Position numbers and translations under genes: made by a program. Source: Nymphaea colorata (Eukaryota; Streptophyta; Magnoliopsida; Nymphaeales; Nymphaeaceae). From it: DNA of 64,000 nucleotides. The stretch is from positions 11,697,672 to 11,761,671 of the forward strand of contig NC_045144.1 of assembly GCF_008831285.2 (NCBI RefSeq), read 5' to 3'. This document shows, one piece after another, positions 10,262-23,075 of this stretch. The notes under the pieces were generated by a model. The model made no database searches. It worked only from the letters and a program-made list of their open reading frames with translations, and was not told the DNA's origin. Within the stretch, counting starts at the first letter, position 1. The number at the start of each line of letters is the position of its first letter.

Positions 10262-13060
10262 GCGCATAAAGAAAGCAGAACACTCTTTTTTAGCTCCGAA
10301 TGTGGATCATTTGTTGTTGTCTCCCGTTGACAGTATCGTTTTACTCCCCCTTCTCTCTCATTTGGAAAAAGGAAAAGTGAATTGGGTCTTCCATTTTGTG
10401 TGTAGGCGTATAGATGGGCCCTGTCAATAATTTAATTTAAACAATATAATAACCAAGCAAATTAAGTTGTCATGAATAAATTGGAACCCATATAGAAGGC
10501 AAAAGGAGATTAACTCATTCACGTATCAATGTATAAAATACGTTTTAAGGTTTTTTTTTTTTTAAATAATGCCGGTGCATGATCACGGGCATTAATTCCA
10601 AAATAAATCCTAGGCGTCATGCAGGGCCATGGGTATACGTGTTCACATGCACACACACACGCAATAGTTGTCGGACAATTGGTCAAGTTTACTCGAAATA
10701 GTATGGTTTATTGGTCTTCATTTTTGGGCGGGAAGGCCTCATCTTTCTAGCTGGCAAGCCGCTCTTTTTTTTCTGTCGAACAAAAAAAAAGCCATACCCA
10801 GTGCGAGAAGACTAAAACGCCATTAATGGTTGGGATCAACGTGTTCTTACCGAATCTTGGTGGTTAATAGATTGTAATCTTGGTGGTTAATAGAGTGTTT
10901 GATGAACTCACCAAAAAAATTGAAGCAACTTTACAAGGAGTATTAGAACTAGGTATTCATGAATCTACCTCAATCTTTAAAGCAAATTCATATGGCACTC
11001 ACAAAGTGTTTCATTTGCAAACAAAACACTAGCTTTGGATTTCATACGTGTTGGTCTTCACATCATAGGTGTTGGATTCCAGGCAAAAATCTGATGCCTT
11101 CTCGAAAGTATAGGATTGTAGGAACCATATTGTTATTCAATTCAAGCCCACTTTCTTAGCGAATTTGGCAGCTATTTCTAATTCTTCCAATAGTTGATGA
11201 GTTATACACACCATTGCGTACTTTAGGAGTACTAGTTGATGTCCATATATCTTACAGATTCCACGTTGGATTTGCATCAAAGGTTCAAGGTTGAAGCTCC
11301 CCCTCTCTCTCTTTCTTTCGCTTTCTCTCTATGCACGGCAGCATCCAACAGACACCAACCGCACACAATTAGGGAGTATGCCAAAAAGTCTAGGCTTTCA
11401 AACCAACCGCCCTTCCCCACCACCTTGACAGGGTCATATGATGATCATGCATGATGATGCATTCTCTCTCTCTCTCTCTCTCTCTCTCATTTGCTTGCGT
11501 GATTGACGTTTCCATGTTCCTAAGAAAATCTCCTCATATCTTACTAACTTTGAAGAAAAGATGCCGTACTTGATAATTCATCATTATTCACCAAGCTCCC
11601 GCTTCACTCTTTTTCTTTCTCTTTATTTTTTTTTTTAAATCATTCACTTTACAACTGTGCATTTAATTATGTTCAAAACCAAGATAGTTAATTTCAAGGA
11701 ACCAACGAGGTACCTCTTTAAAATAAAAGAACCAACGAAGCTTGAAACGGTGGATGCTTGTGGACGAGCCATTTCTTAAAAGGGATTCGGGTTGAGTCCT
11801 CTTGAAGAAATTAAGGACAATATATATTGTCTAATACATAGCAATACTAGCTAGGGTGAAGACTGAAGAGGCACGGGAGCTTAATTCTTACATAATTATG
11901 TGGTCAAAGTTGGTTGTACTCTCCAATGTCGACGATTTCGATGGTTTTTTTTACTAGAAAAAGCTTGGCACCTGCCCAATCACATATACAAAGACGTCAT
12001 GGGGAAGATGAAGGGCCAAATATATGTTTAGGAAAAACAAAGGGCAAATAAAAATTTCATTAATTTCCATGTGAACAGAGACCTCGTTTGATTCTACCTG
12101 ACACATTCAAGTCCTTTTCTGACCAGTGTTTGGGCCAGATATCACTCGTTTTCTTGTTGGTGATGCCGTTTTGTCCGAAAAGAGACAAGGAAGGATTTGG
12201 TTCACCAAAACGTACCAGTTTAAATATGGACTGTGGTTGAGACATCAAATCAGGGTGCGCGGGATTTTTATGAATACGAGACGAGAAGGTAGGGCTGAAC
12301 TTGGAACCTTTATTATCCCTTGATTGAGGGCATGAGTTGAATATGAGCTAGGGTGGGGCCCCTGCCACCTTTGGAGTTTGGACTCATTGGTTGGTCACTC
12401 TCATGAATTGCCCACACAAGATTATTGCTTGGGACATGCAGTTTGTTTTCTTTAGAAGCTTACCATTTAGATGCATATACATATATTATATATAGTCCTT
12501 TTATCTCCACATGGGCAGCTATCTCCCCATCTAGAAACCTAGTTTCTTCCTTGCTTACAATTTGGTCCCCCCACCACAACCCTCCCCCCCCCCTTTTTTT
12601 TTTCTACATCAAGATATGAGTTGATTTTATCTTCTAAACTAGTGCCTTTAAAGAAAGAAAGTGACTACCTACAAAAAAGACAGTATCTTATACATAAATA
12701 ATGAAAGAGACAAGCCTAATGAATTGTATGGAAAGTAAAGTGGGAGAACCTACCAGTAGCTGATGGGAGGAAGGACATCAACATGATGTCCTACTGCTTG
12801 ATCAAGAGGAAGAAACCTACAAGGGTCCCCCATTCTTTGAACAAGAAGAGACTCAAGGATGTTCATCTGTGGGGATTGCATATCAAATTCAATTTGTGCT
12901 TCCTACACCTCTATCCGACGAGTGATTCCTTCTTATCCTTACCACTGTTGCACCTTTAGCATTATTTGCAGTCGAATCAAGCTGCAGCTATTAATGAGAT
13001 TCAATGTCATGTGCTCCTTTGCATTTGCAGTGATGGCCTGAAAAGGAACCACTTCCTGCA
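10262..13060. other. Gene-poor DNA
   Basis: No gene assigned. It holds a (TC)n tract at about 11462-11490, a C-rich/T-rich run at about 12580-12602 and an ATATATTATATATAG TATA-like patch near 12480. On the minus strand about 12752-12918 is free of stops and reads protein-like (…SPQMNILESLLVQRMGDPCR…), but no family is recognised and no start or clean splice context was found. Confidence 0.3.
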
Positions 13061-15225
13061 CAGATGACATCATGATGCAGTACATAAGGGCTATTAATTA
13101 GTTGAATTAGCTCGATTATGTGAATAATAATAACGACATAATGCCAATTAAAATTGCAACATCAATAATTAAAGAAAGATGTGGGGCAGATAAAGCTTGT
13201 GCCAACATAACTGTACCATAATCACCTGGAAGGTGAGAAAAAATTCAAATTCATATATTTAAGGCCAACCATTGTTTTCTTTTCTCAAAAAAAAGAAAAG
13301 AAGCTTATTTCAATAGGTTAGAAAATATGAAGATAATTAGAAGGGAAGGGATATCACCGTCAATAATACTAAACAGAAGATCAACTAAACGTCAGCAAGA
13401 AAATGTCAAGAAATACGAATAATTTTTTTCCTACAATTTATAGTACAAAGATGTTGGACATGGTAAGCCATTTCCACTGCCTAAACCATCTTCATAGACA
13501 TTTTTACAAATTATATTCCATCGTCCTCGACCTTGTTGGGCAACAAGGCCATTTTTAATGACATTTTAAGAAGAATAAAGATTTGGTGAACTGTTAAGCA
13601 TGTCAATTTTACGAGCAATAAATCATAAACTTTAGAAAAAAAAGGGCATGATCTTGAACGTACAGTGGTGACAAAACTGTTGTATGTTGGGAGGCAAACC
13701 TTGAAATAAGACACCTAAAGAGTCAGTCAAGAACTTTACCTCTGTGAACTACTTAAAAGAAAAGGCACACAAAAATATGTAATGTGGTTCGACACCTTAA
13801 AATTATTGCAAAGAAATGCTAGAAACCAATCCAAGTTCTTCAACGCTATGCTGAGTTGGCTTCATTTTCTGATAACGTAAAGAAAAATAGAAGAACCAAT
13901 GTTACTGAAGTGTTTGTGAAGTGCATATTTAAGTTGGGCCACTAAATGCATGAAGCAATAGTAGAAACATCTTGAAGAGTTGAGCAGCTTGCAAGAGTGA
14001 ACTAACACATCAGGCTCAATAGTGAAAGCTAGAATGGCCTATGGATTATTTTGATGGCACATAATAAGAAATGCAGTCAAATAGTTCATTAGTGTATTAC
14101 TTGTTTAATATCTTGTCAACTATATAAAAAAGAATGAAGTATTACGGCCATGAGTTGAAACGACAACTACCAGCACCTTATGTTATTCTCTGGAAACTAA
14201 TGCTAAAATGTGTCAAGAGAGGGCCAAATGCCTAATCTCATTCTATCCATGGTTGATACATGATATGAAATGCAGTTATTCTTACTTGTCAAGAGCTTTT
14301 ATGGGTCAGGTTAGCTTGAATACGATGCGACTATAAGACATGTTCACTATAAAAAATAAAGACTATGATTATCACAAATTACCTATTCACCAACACTAAC
14401 AACGGGTACAGGGCATAGACAAGATAAAAATTACCAGAACCTATAAAACATCCTCTAGGAGGACTAGAATCTATTTAGAATTACAGATTATAAATCTTTA
14501 GATATCTAACAAATAAAAATAGAACATATTTCTTACCAACTCGATTTGATAACTGATGCAATGACGCTGCTAAAGGCAACATCAAATAAAAGATGAACTT
14601 GCTTGTGGCTCCTCTTCATTGGACAAATAAAGAGAGAAAAAAAATAAGAAAAACAATGGAAACTCTATGTGACAGTAATTGGCTAAAGTAAACCGTGAAT
14701 AATATGTAGATAATGCAGGTATGGTTAAGCCAAGAAAATCTGATGGTTTAGCTAAGCACCAAGTCAAAAATTAGTGCTAATGGATGTCGTTGGTATGCTA
14801 ATGTTTAGAACATATTTTATTTGATGAGTATGCTAAGACAGTAAATTTTATAGGTTCTTATAATATCTGCTTCATATATAGACTTTTAAACAATCTGACT
14901 TATATAAAACATACTTTGATGTCTAGATTGTTTTTAGAAGGTCCATTTACAACACATCCTTCTTTTTCAAATCAACAATGTGGGCCCTAAAAGATTTCTG
15001 GTCCTCCCCCCATATGTGTGTGTGAAACCTAATGGACAAATTTTCAAATACAAGGACAAACATATATTTTATCCATAGAGTGGAGTAATTGCTGAATTTT
15101 TAGAAACAATGAGAAACATATATCTTATTATATAGTAGAGTATTTTTTTTTTCAGGGATCAAAGCAATATCTTGCATGAATTTGGGCATTAGTGGAGTTT
15201 GCTAGCATTGGCATTGGTGGTACAA
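13061..15225. other. Gene-poor AT-rich DNA
   Basis: Nothing recognisable as a gene. About 13755-13795 (…ATGTAATGTGGTTCGAC…) closely resembles 23145-23185, indicating a dispersed repeat of unknown type. Confidence 0.35.
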
Positions 15226-15358
15226 GTGAACTTCGGTTGCATAGGTGGGACAAGGGAGAGTCATGAATCAGAAAGAGTATATAGAAGCCAAGGTGAACTT
15301 CTGTTGCATAGGTGGGACAAGGGAGAGTCATCAACCAGAAAGAGTAAATATAAGCCAA
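15226..15358. repeat. 67-bp tandem duplication
   Basis: Units starting GTGAACTTCGGTTGC (15226) and GTGAACTTCTGTTGC (15293) share the GCATAGGTGGGACAAGGGAG core and differ at a few positions. Confidence 0.85.
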
Positions 15359-16653
15359 TGATTGTGGAACCAAGAATGTAGCCAATGCCTTGCTTTCTTT
15401 CATCCTCCCTATTCTTACAAGGCCATGATTGTCATGGTGTCTTCCTTTGCATGACTGCTATATGTGAGTATGAACACTGTCATACTATTTGTAGTAATAG
15501 TAGTAGTACCATCATACTTGATAACTTGAGTAGGTTCTACTCTACTAAGTTTTAACAAGTTGATTTGCTATGCTTAGTTTCTCTATGGGACAAAATAAAA
15601 AAACTTTTACAAAAAATAATTTGTGCCTTGTTCTCCATTTAGATGCAAATTAGAGTGATGCCCCCAAGATAGAATTGATTTTTGCCCTCTTGGAGAGATC
15701 AACTAGGTACCTTACAATTTACAAAATGATTTGGAAGTTTCAAGAAGCACAAGAAGCCTTGAGCCAACTGACCATTCGCATGAAAAATTTGTGTACTAGG
15801 TTTAAGTTACAAAAAATGCAACACTAGAAGAAAGAGTAATAGAGCACTAAAGGCAATTCATACAAAATAATGTATGCTAACTGAAACATGTTTACAATAA
15901 CATTTATTGTTTATTGTTATGCAAAAAAAATTATCAACCATGAATCCTACATCTCGTTCAACTTGCCAGTGAACTAGAATTCTAGAATATGCACAAGAAG
16001 GATACCATAGGATTGCATGGCTGAAAGGAAAGAAAAATTGGTGAACCATTTCTTTATAAAATGGGGAGTATGTTGCTACCAATCTTATCTCAAATATATT
16101 TATTATACTGTCCAACTACAAGGGTGCTTTATGTGACTCTCATCACTAAGATGCAGAAAAACTTATTTTGCATAAAGGATCTCAAGTGACTTCATGACGT
16201 TTAGATTTTCAACTAGTAGATCGGCCAAATCAGAGAGAACTAATTAGTTAGGATCCCATTATCAATGCATGTGAAAAGTATGTCTAAGCACTTGGTCTTA
16301 CCCGTGGTCTAGTAAAGGCTTATGTAGATGAATACGAATGAGAGCACTTTAACTCTAAACACCATATATGTATGATCACCAAAGTTGATTTCCTAATCGT
16401 CGGTATCTACACCGGCTTTAATTTTCAACTGACACATTGAACAATATGCTTGATGGTGAATCACATAAACAACTGCTAAACATTACAACTTAAGTAGGTG
16501 TAATATCCACATCCATAATACTCCTATGGTTCAATACCTCAAGAAGGAAACACAGTTTTAGACATATCAAATTCTAAGACTAGAAGAGAGAGTAAGAGGG
16601 TACTTACTCAATTAGATCAAAATTTCACTCAATTAGTCTGGCAATAGAAACTT
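15359..16653. other. Gene-poor AT-rich DNA left of copia element 1
   Basis: Open frames are short and unrecognised on both strands; no repeat structure stands out. Confidence 0.35.
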
Positions 16654-16658
16654 CTCCT

Positions 16659-16967
16659 TGTTAAGTTTGTGTGCCCAGGATCAGGTCTGTCCAGACCCAA
16701 TCCAATTCTTTTATATCCACACGCCCAAATATACTAGGCGGTGGCATACTTGTAAATTTTTACATATTTTTGTACAAACTGTTGTAATCTGATTAGGTTA
16801 TCTTAATATAATAGTGATTAAGGATTGCAGGGCGCCTCTTACGCCAACTGCACCTTCTCTTCCATCGGCTTCTATCATCTCTACTCATCTCTTCCATTGG
16901 CTTCTACCTTCTCTACTCAATCACTCTTGTTTCAGGTCGGAGAGACAGATTTCTGGAAAATCTTACA
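16659..16967 (+). repeat. 5' LTR of copia-1
   Basis: 309 bp, starting TGTTAAGTTTGTG and ending AAAATCTTACA, with the standard TG...CA ends. It contains CTTTTATATCC as a possible U3 promoter box. Confidence 0.95.
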
Positions 16968-16983
16968 TGGTATCAGAGTCAGG
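16968..16983 (+). other. Primer binding site of copia-1
   Basis: TGGTATCAGAGTCAGG directly abuts the LTR and matches the usual plant copia site complementary to initiator Met-tRNA. Confidence 0.85.
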
Positions 16984-17231
16984 TTCAGCATCGTCCTCTG
17001 GTAAGTGGATTCAGTTATGGTGTGATTTACCCTAAATCCTATTTCTGGCATGATTTGCCCTAATTCCGGTACTTCTCCTAAATTCTACCTCTGTGTTATC
17101 TACCCTAATTGTGTTCCATTTAATTTCTACATCACATAATCCTAATCCTTCTTGCTCTAGTTCTGTCCAAACACCAAACCAGACCCAATCTGTTTCATTA
17201 TTCCTCTTCGATTTATGTTCTCGTTATTCAA

Positions 17232-18137
17232 CCATGGACCAGCGAAACTCCTCTCTCTTATCTTCCAGTTTTCTCTCCCAACTTATCTCCCAAAAACTGA
17301 ATCACAACAACTATTTGACTTGGAAACGTCAAATAGTCCCATTTATTAAGAGCCATCGACTCTATGGACATATCGATGGCACCACTCCAGCGCCTCCAAA
17401 GTACATCGACCATGAAGTGAAGAGGACTGTAGTGGCAGATCAAGCTGATGGGATGCCGGCTGGGACTGAGATAAGATTTCAGTTTGAAACTCTTATTGAA
17501 AACAACCCTGAGTATGAAGTTTGGCTGGCTCACGACCAGTCCCTTGTTGCCAACATTACTTCTACTCTGTCAGAGGAAGTATTGGGAGGCATTGATGATG
17601 ATTTAACAGCCCTAGATTTGTAGTCTATGCTTGCCACAATGTATCGGAAGCACGATTTCTACAATTAAAATGGCAATTTCGGGACATCAAGCGAGAGACG
17701 CGTACAGTTTTGGAATATTTGAATGAAATAAAAAATGTAAGCGACCAGCTTGCTGTCATTGGACATCCGGTCAGCGACAAGGACAAGGTGCAGCAAGCTT
17801 TAAGTGGACTGGAAACAGATTTTGACATATTTTGCACAGCTTTGGAAGTTCTACATGTCCTCCCATCCTTTGAAGATATGAAGGCCAAGTTATTTCAGCA
17901 CGATGCTAGTCGTGTACAGCGATAGAACTTGATTCCTTCCAGTAGCCACAATGTACTGATTACAAGGACACACGCCGTGCAAGGGAATCGCACCCGTCCT
18001 TGGACTCCTCAGGCAGGAATGGGAAGAGGTATTCTCCCAACACCACCAGGCATGAATACTACGTCTACCATGCCTAAAAGGGTTCTTACTTGCTTCTATT
18101 GCAACAAAAGAGGGCATGTAAAATTAAAATGTTGGCA
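17232..18137 (+). pseudogene. copia-1 gag (broken)
   Basis: The capsid-like domain starts at the Met of MDQRNSSLL (about 17233) and contains LNHNNYLTWKRQIVPFIKSH, typical of the UBN2/gag domain of plant copia elements. The frame closes at 17623, continues in other frames at 17710-17925 and from 17929, and reaches a CCHC zinc knuckle CFYCNKRGHVKLKC at about 18089-18130. At least two frame breaks separate these parts, so no full Gag can be made. Confidence 0.85.
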
Positions 18138-21100
18138 CAACCCTCAGAACAAAATTAACCAGATCAGGCGAGAGAACAAGGCAGCAGTAGGGTCAGCTTC
18201 ATCATTATCCGGCTCAAATGTGACATCAAATATTTCAGCAGACGTGCAACAGCTTTTAATGACAGCCCTATCTAAACTCCAGTTGAAACAAAATGAGCAA
18301 GGAGAATGGTGTGTGGACTCTGGAGCAGCAGCCCATGTTACTGGTGACACAGGTAATCTCTCTAGTGTTTTCTTATTTAGATGAAGGCTCAGTTGTCACG
18401 AGAGATGATTCCCATCACACAATATTGTACATTGAAAATGCACAAATATCTATGGGTCGTTCTTCCATACCATTAAAGAATGTCCTTGTTGTTCCAAATG
18501 TCAAGAAAAATATTATCTCAGCGTCCAAACTTATTGATGATACTCATTCCTCTGTTGAATTCACACCATCTTCTGTTTATGTCAAGGATACTCGAACCAA
18601 GAAGACATTCGCTGAGGGCACTCGCAAAGGAGATACGTATGTCCTTGAAGAAGCTCCAAAGATGTCAAAACCTTACCTTTCAGATTCATCTTTTCCGAGT
18701 CATAGTGAAGTTAATGTCACAAAGTATAATAAGCCATCCATTTGGCACAGTCGATTAGCTCATTGTAGTCAGTCTTTTGTTCGGAGTCTTGTTGCAGATG
18801 GGCTCTTAAATAAGTCCAGTCTGAATTCAGTTAGTGAGTCCATCATGTGCTCGAGTTGTCACATCTGTAAGAGCCATGCCTTCCTTTTCAATTAATCAAT
18901 AAAAGAGCTTCAAAGGTTTTTTACACTATATATTCCAATGTTTGGGGGCCCGCTCCAATTCCTTCTTCTTTCGGGAGTCGATACTATGTCATTTTTATTG
19001 ATTCATATTCCCGATATACTTGGATCCATTTCACAAAACACAAATCAGAAGTTTTTCGCTTGTTCACTCAATTTCATGCCTTGGTTCGAAATAAATACTC
19101 CAGTGACATTGTGCATTTTCAATGTGATGGTGGTGGTGAATTTATTTCAAACGAATTTACTGAGTACTTACTAAATCATGGGATCACTAGACAAATCTCA
19201 TGCCCGCATATACCTCAGCAAAACGGAATTGCTGAAAGGAAACATAGGCATATTGTTGAAAGTGCGCTCAGCATGATGCATGACACAGATTTACCTATGA
19301 CGTTGTGGACCGAGGCTTTTCATACGGCTGTCCATGTTATAAACCGGCTGCCATTGGCTTTGCTTGATGAAAAGTCACCATTCTTTCTATTACATCAAGA
19401 ACAGCCAGATTATGAGGAATTGCGTGTTTTCGGATGTGTGTGCTACGTGCATATTGATGTTTCCTTAAAGAACAAATTTTAAGATCGTGCTGTTTTATGC
19501 AGATTTATGAGGTATGCAGAAAATTACAAGGGCTATAGATATTACAATCCTAAAACTACGTGTGTGCATATTTCACGGCATGTTATTTTTTATGAAAGCA
19601 GGTAACAGGATCCAAAGACACCTTCTGTGACACTCAATGACAAAAATGAGGTATATGATACTTGGTTACATGCTGAAATTTTAAGACAAGGGGCAGAAAT
19701 GTTGCCTGAGCAGAGAGAGCAAGTGTTGATGAGCCCCAAAAATTTGTCAGTAGTTCCTTGGACAGCACCACTTTCTTGGACAACCTGCCTTCATCCTCTC
19801 AGCCCAATGATCCACCTATAGATAACTGCTTCTCAGGCCTGGTGTATTCTCGGCGGTCAGTCCCTACCGCAGCTCCACGTAAGTCACAATGCATACGACA
19901 TCTTATTGATAGATGGGTGAGCTATAACAATTTCTCCTTGGATTTTCAACTTTTTATGACAGAAGTCAGCAAAAAGGTGGAACCAAAATGTTATCAACAT
20001 GCGAGTAAGGAAAAATGTTGGGTTGAAGCTATGAATGAGGAAATGGCAGCCTTGAATGATTGTTAGGCTTGACAGATTGTTCCTCGTCCAGATGGTAAGA
20101 ATGTTGTGGGCTCCAAATGGGTTTACAAACTGAAATATAAACCTGATGGTAGCATTGATCGATATAAAGCTCGCCTTGTGGTGCGAGGCTTCACTCAGCA
20201 ATACGGGGAAGATTATGATGAAACATTCAGTCCGGTCATCAAGATGGGAACGATCCGTGTAATTATTTCTCTTACAGTCTCATATAGATGGACTCTCTAT
20301 CAGTTGAATGTCAAAAATGTCTTCCTTCATGGGATTCTAAAGGAAGAAGTATACATGAAGCAACCTCCCGGCTATGCTACACATGATCCTCAAAAATGGG
20401 TATATAAGTTACACAAGTCTCCATATGGGTTGAAGCAGGCTTCTAGGTCATGGTTCGATCGGTTTTCTCATCATATACAATAAGTTGGTTTTCTCTGAAG
20501 CTCTCTCGATCACTCTTTGTTTATCTACCATACCGAGAAAGCTACCACTTGGTTACTTATCTATGTTGATGGTATTGTTATTACTGAAAATTCTTCTTCA
20601 CATATATCTTATGTTAAAAATATGTTGAAGCAAGAATTCAAGATGAAAGATCTCGGCAAATTACGATACTTCTTGGGTGTTGAACTTGACAGGACAAATA
20701 ATAGATTGACTCTTACGATGCACAAGTATATTCTTGATATTTTGGAAAGGACAGACATGATTAATTGCAAACCCATAACTACTCCTAGTGTTCTCAACAC
20801 TAAATGGACTGCCTATGATGGAACTGCTGCATATCACAATCCTACATTCTATCGCAGCATTGTTGGTATGTTACAATACCTCACTTTTACACGCCCAAAC
20901 ATAGTATATGCTGTAATTCAGATCTCTCAATTTATGCATGCACCTACGGAAGGACATATGGATGCCACTAAGCGAATCTTACGGTATCTCAAAGCTACTC
21001 TTGGAGATGGACTAGTCTACTCAAGAGGCCCCAATGTTACGCTTGGACATTGCATTTATACCTATACCGATGCAGACTGGGCAGGAGATACCGATGATCG

Positions 21101-21537
21101 ACGATCAGTTTCAGGTTTCTATCTTTTTTCTTGATTCTAATCTCATTTGTTGGAGCAGTAAGAAGCAGCGCGCGGTTGCTCGATCTAGCACTGAGGCCGA
21201 ATATAGAGCAATGGCTGCTGGGACAACTGAAGCGTTATGGTTATGCCATTTGCTTGGAGAACTCAGCCTTCCTATTGTTCAGTCATCCTTACTATGTGAC
21301 AACACAAAGTGTGATAAAAATTGCCTTCAACCCCGTTCTACATAATCGCACCAAACACATAGAGATTGATCAACATTTCATCCGTCAGAAGGTTGAAGAA
21401 GCCGAGATCTTGCCTACTTATGTACCCACCAGTGAACAAGTAGCCGACCTCTTCACCAAAGGACTCACAAGACAACACTTTTGGGAATTGAAGAACAAGT
21501 TATGCATGATCAGATCTCATGTACAACTTGAGGGGGC
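18138..21537 (+). pseudogene. copia-1 pol (protease, integrase, RT, RNase H; multiply broken)
   Basis: Protease is marked by WCVDSGAAAHVTG (about 18308). The GAG-pre-integrase segment has IWHSRLAHCS and paired Cys (18740-18880). The integrase core shows FQCDGGGEF and PQQNGIAERKHRH (19060-19480). RT begins near 20106 with KWVYKLKYKPDGSIDRYKAR. Two catalytic acidic positions are altered: the first RT motif reads QLNVKNVFLHG where QLDVKNAFLHG is usual, and the YVDD box reads YVDGIVIT (about 20555). RNase H follows with DADWAGDTDD and RSSTEAEYRAMA in separate frames up to about 21535. Stops and frameshifts occur at several borders. Confidence 0.9.
21526..21537 (+). other. Polypurine tract of copia-1
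   Basis: ACTTGAGGGGGC immediately precedes the 3' LTR. Confidence 0.8.
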
Positions 21538-21848
21538 TGTTAAGTTTGTGCGTCTAGGATCGGGTCTGTCCAGACCCGATCCAATTCTTTTATATCCACA
21601 CGCCCAAATATACTAGGCAGTGGCATACTTGTAATTTTTTACATATTTTTGTACAAACTGTTGTAATCTGATTAGGTTATCTTAATATAACAGTGATTAA
21701 GGATTGCAAAGGCGCCTCTTATGCCAACTATACCTTCTCTTCCATCGCTTCTATCTTCTCTACTCATCTCTTCCATTGGCTTCTACCTTCTCTACTCAGT
21801 CACTCTTGTTTCAGGCCGGAGAGACACAGATTTTTGGAAAATCTTACA
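21538..21848 (+). repeat. 3' LTR of copia-1
   Basis: 311 bp, same ends as the 5' LTR (TGTTAAG...CTTACA), followed directly by the CTCCT duplication. Confidence 0.95.
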
Positions 21849-21853
21849 CTCCT

Positions 21854-22789
21854 GTGCTAAAGGTGGTTGAAAAGCAGCGAAGGCAATGTGTATGTGTCGA
21901 TAGTGAGTCAAAGGTCAAAATTGAGAGAGCAGTATATACATACATATATATATATATCAACAGAAAATAGTTATAATTGAGAGAGAGAAAGGGAGGGAGA
22001 GGTAGAGAGAGAGAGAGAGAGGACAATGAGAATTAATTGAGATCAAGAGGGAGAGGGGTAAGAGCTTGAGAGTACTAGAAAAGTAGGGAGAGAGAGATTC
22101 GGAAATTTCTTGCGAAGCACGGAGCTAGAGAGATTGAGATGAGAAGAGGTAAGACAAAATGAGATATTACATTCCTTGTAGAAAAAAAAAAATCTCATCT
22201 TAACATCTGGTTGTGCTTATGCATATCTTAGGAATGGTTTCCCAAACTGATTAGAGGGACTTGCTTCTAAAACCAAGAAATGTTGTAGTCATAGAAAAGG
22301 AATTTCTATAGTTATAATGGTGGGGTCAGGTCAGTTTGTGTGTCTCGTATGGTTTTATAAGGAAAAAAAGTTCATTGAAAGTAATATTTCGGTTGATTTA
22401 AAGCCTTGAATTTGATGGATTTAAGAAAAAATAGCCTTTGTGTTTGGTATTATAGTCTAAGAATATGCATTTGGTACCATAGTACTACAATTTATGAGCA
22501 TTATAGTAATAAAGATGTTAAGGACAACCAAAGGTTTTAAGGAAGGTGTAGTTTGAGTTTTGTTAAAGAGAAACTGAAAAGAACTTTTCATATTTGTGAC
22601 CGATGATAGCAATCAGTTAATGAAAAAAAATGTTGCTGTAAAAGATGCAATGTCTCCATGCTTCAAAGGAAGGCTAACATGGGGAAGCAAGGTTAGGTGT
22701 TTCCACTTTACTTTCTTATTTTGCTGATGTGTATGAGGACATTAAGTTTGAGGACAAGGATCCAAATTATCATCCCTAGTCACTTTGAA
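21854..22789. other. Non-coding DNA with GA-rich low complexity
   Basis: A (TA)n-like patch at about 21942-21957 and GAGAGA runs at about 21978-22100. No gene recognised. Confidence 0.4.
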
Positions 22790-23075
22790 AGGCTTTTATA
22801 GGACATCCAATTTATCTTAATAGGTTTTTGAATGTTTTTAAAGATAAACAAAACTTTAGACCTTTGCGTGAATGACAAATAACCAAGTGAACCTTGGATA
22901 TATTCATCAACAAAATTAAAATAGTAAAAATGTCCATGCATGAAAGAGATAGGCCAAGTGCCCCAAACATCAGTATACATAAGATCCAATGATCCATTTA
23001 TTTCAAGAACAAAACTAGAATGGCAAAGAATGACTCTTCCCCATTTGCATGCTTTACAAAATGTGTCGATTGGTT
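22790..23075 (-). pseudogene. copia integrase scrap
   Basis: On the minus strand this reads CKACKWGR, then LDLMYTDVWGTWPISFMHGH and FYYFNFVDEY, matching the junction of the GAG-pre-integrase zinc site and the start of the integrase core (…SDVWGP…GHFYYVNFVD…) of copia elements. It is an isolated fragment; no LTR or other domain was found next to it. Confidence 0.75.

Larger units (their letters stand above)
16654..21853 (+). mobile_element. Ty1/copia LTR retrotransposon (copia-1), complete structure, decayed coding
   Basis: The element has LTRs at 16659-16967 and 21538-21848, a 5-bp target duplication CTCCT on both sides (16654-16658 and 21849-21853), a Met-tRNA-type primer site after the 5' LTR and a polypurine tract before the 3' LTR. 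Internal order is gag, zinc knuckle, protease, GAG-pre-integrase, integrase, RT, RNase H, the copia order. By eye the LTRs differ at about 17 sites in about 310, mostly transitions, so the insertion is not recent. Multiple frameshifts and stops make it non-autonomous. Confidence 0.95.

Noticed and set aside
12070-12260. Possible TIR element with CGTTTGATTC and CATCAAATCAGG
   Set aside because: The ends pair poorly and no target duplication is visible.
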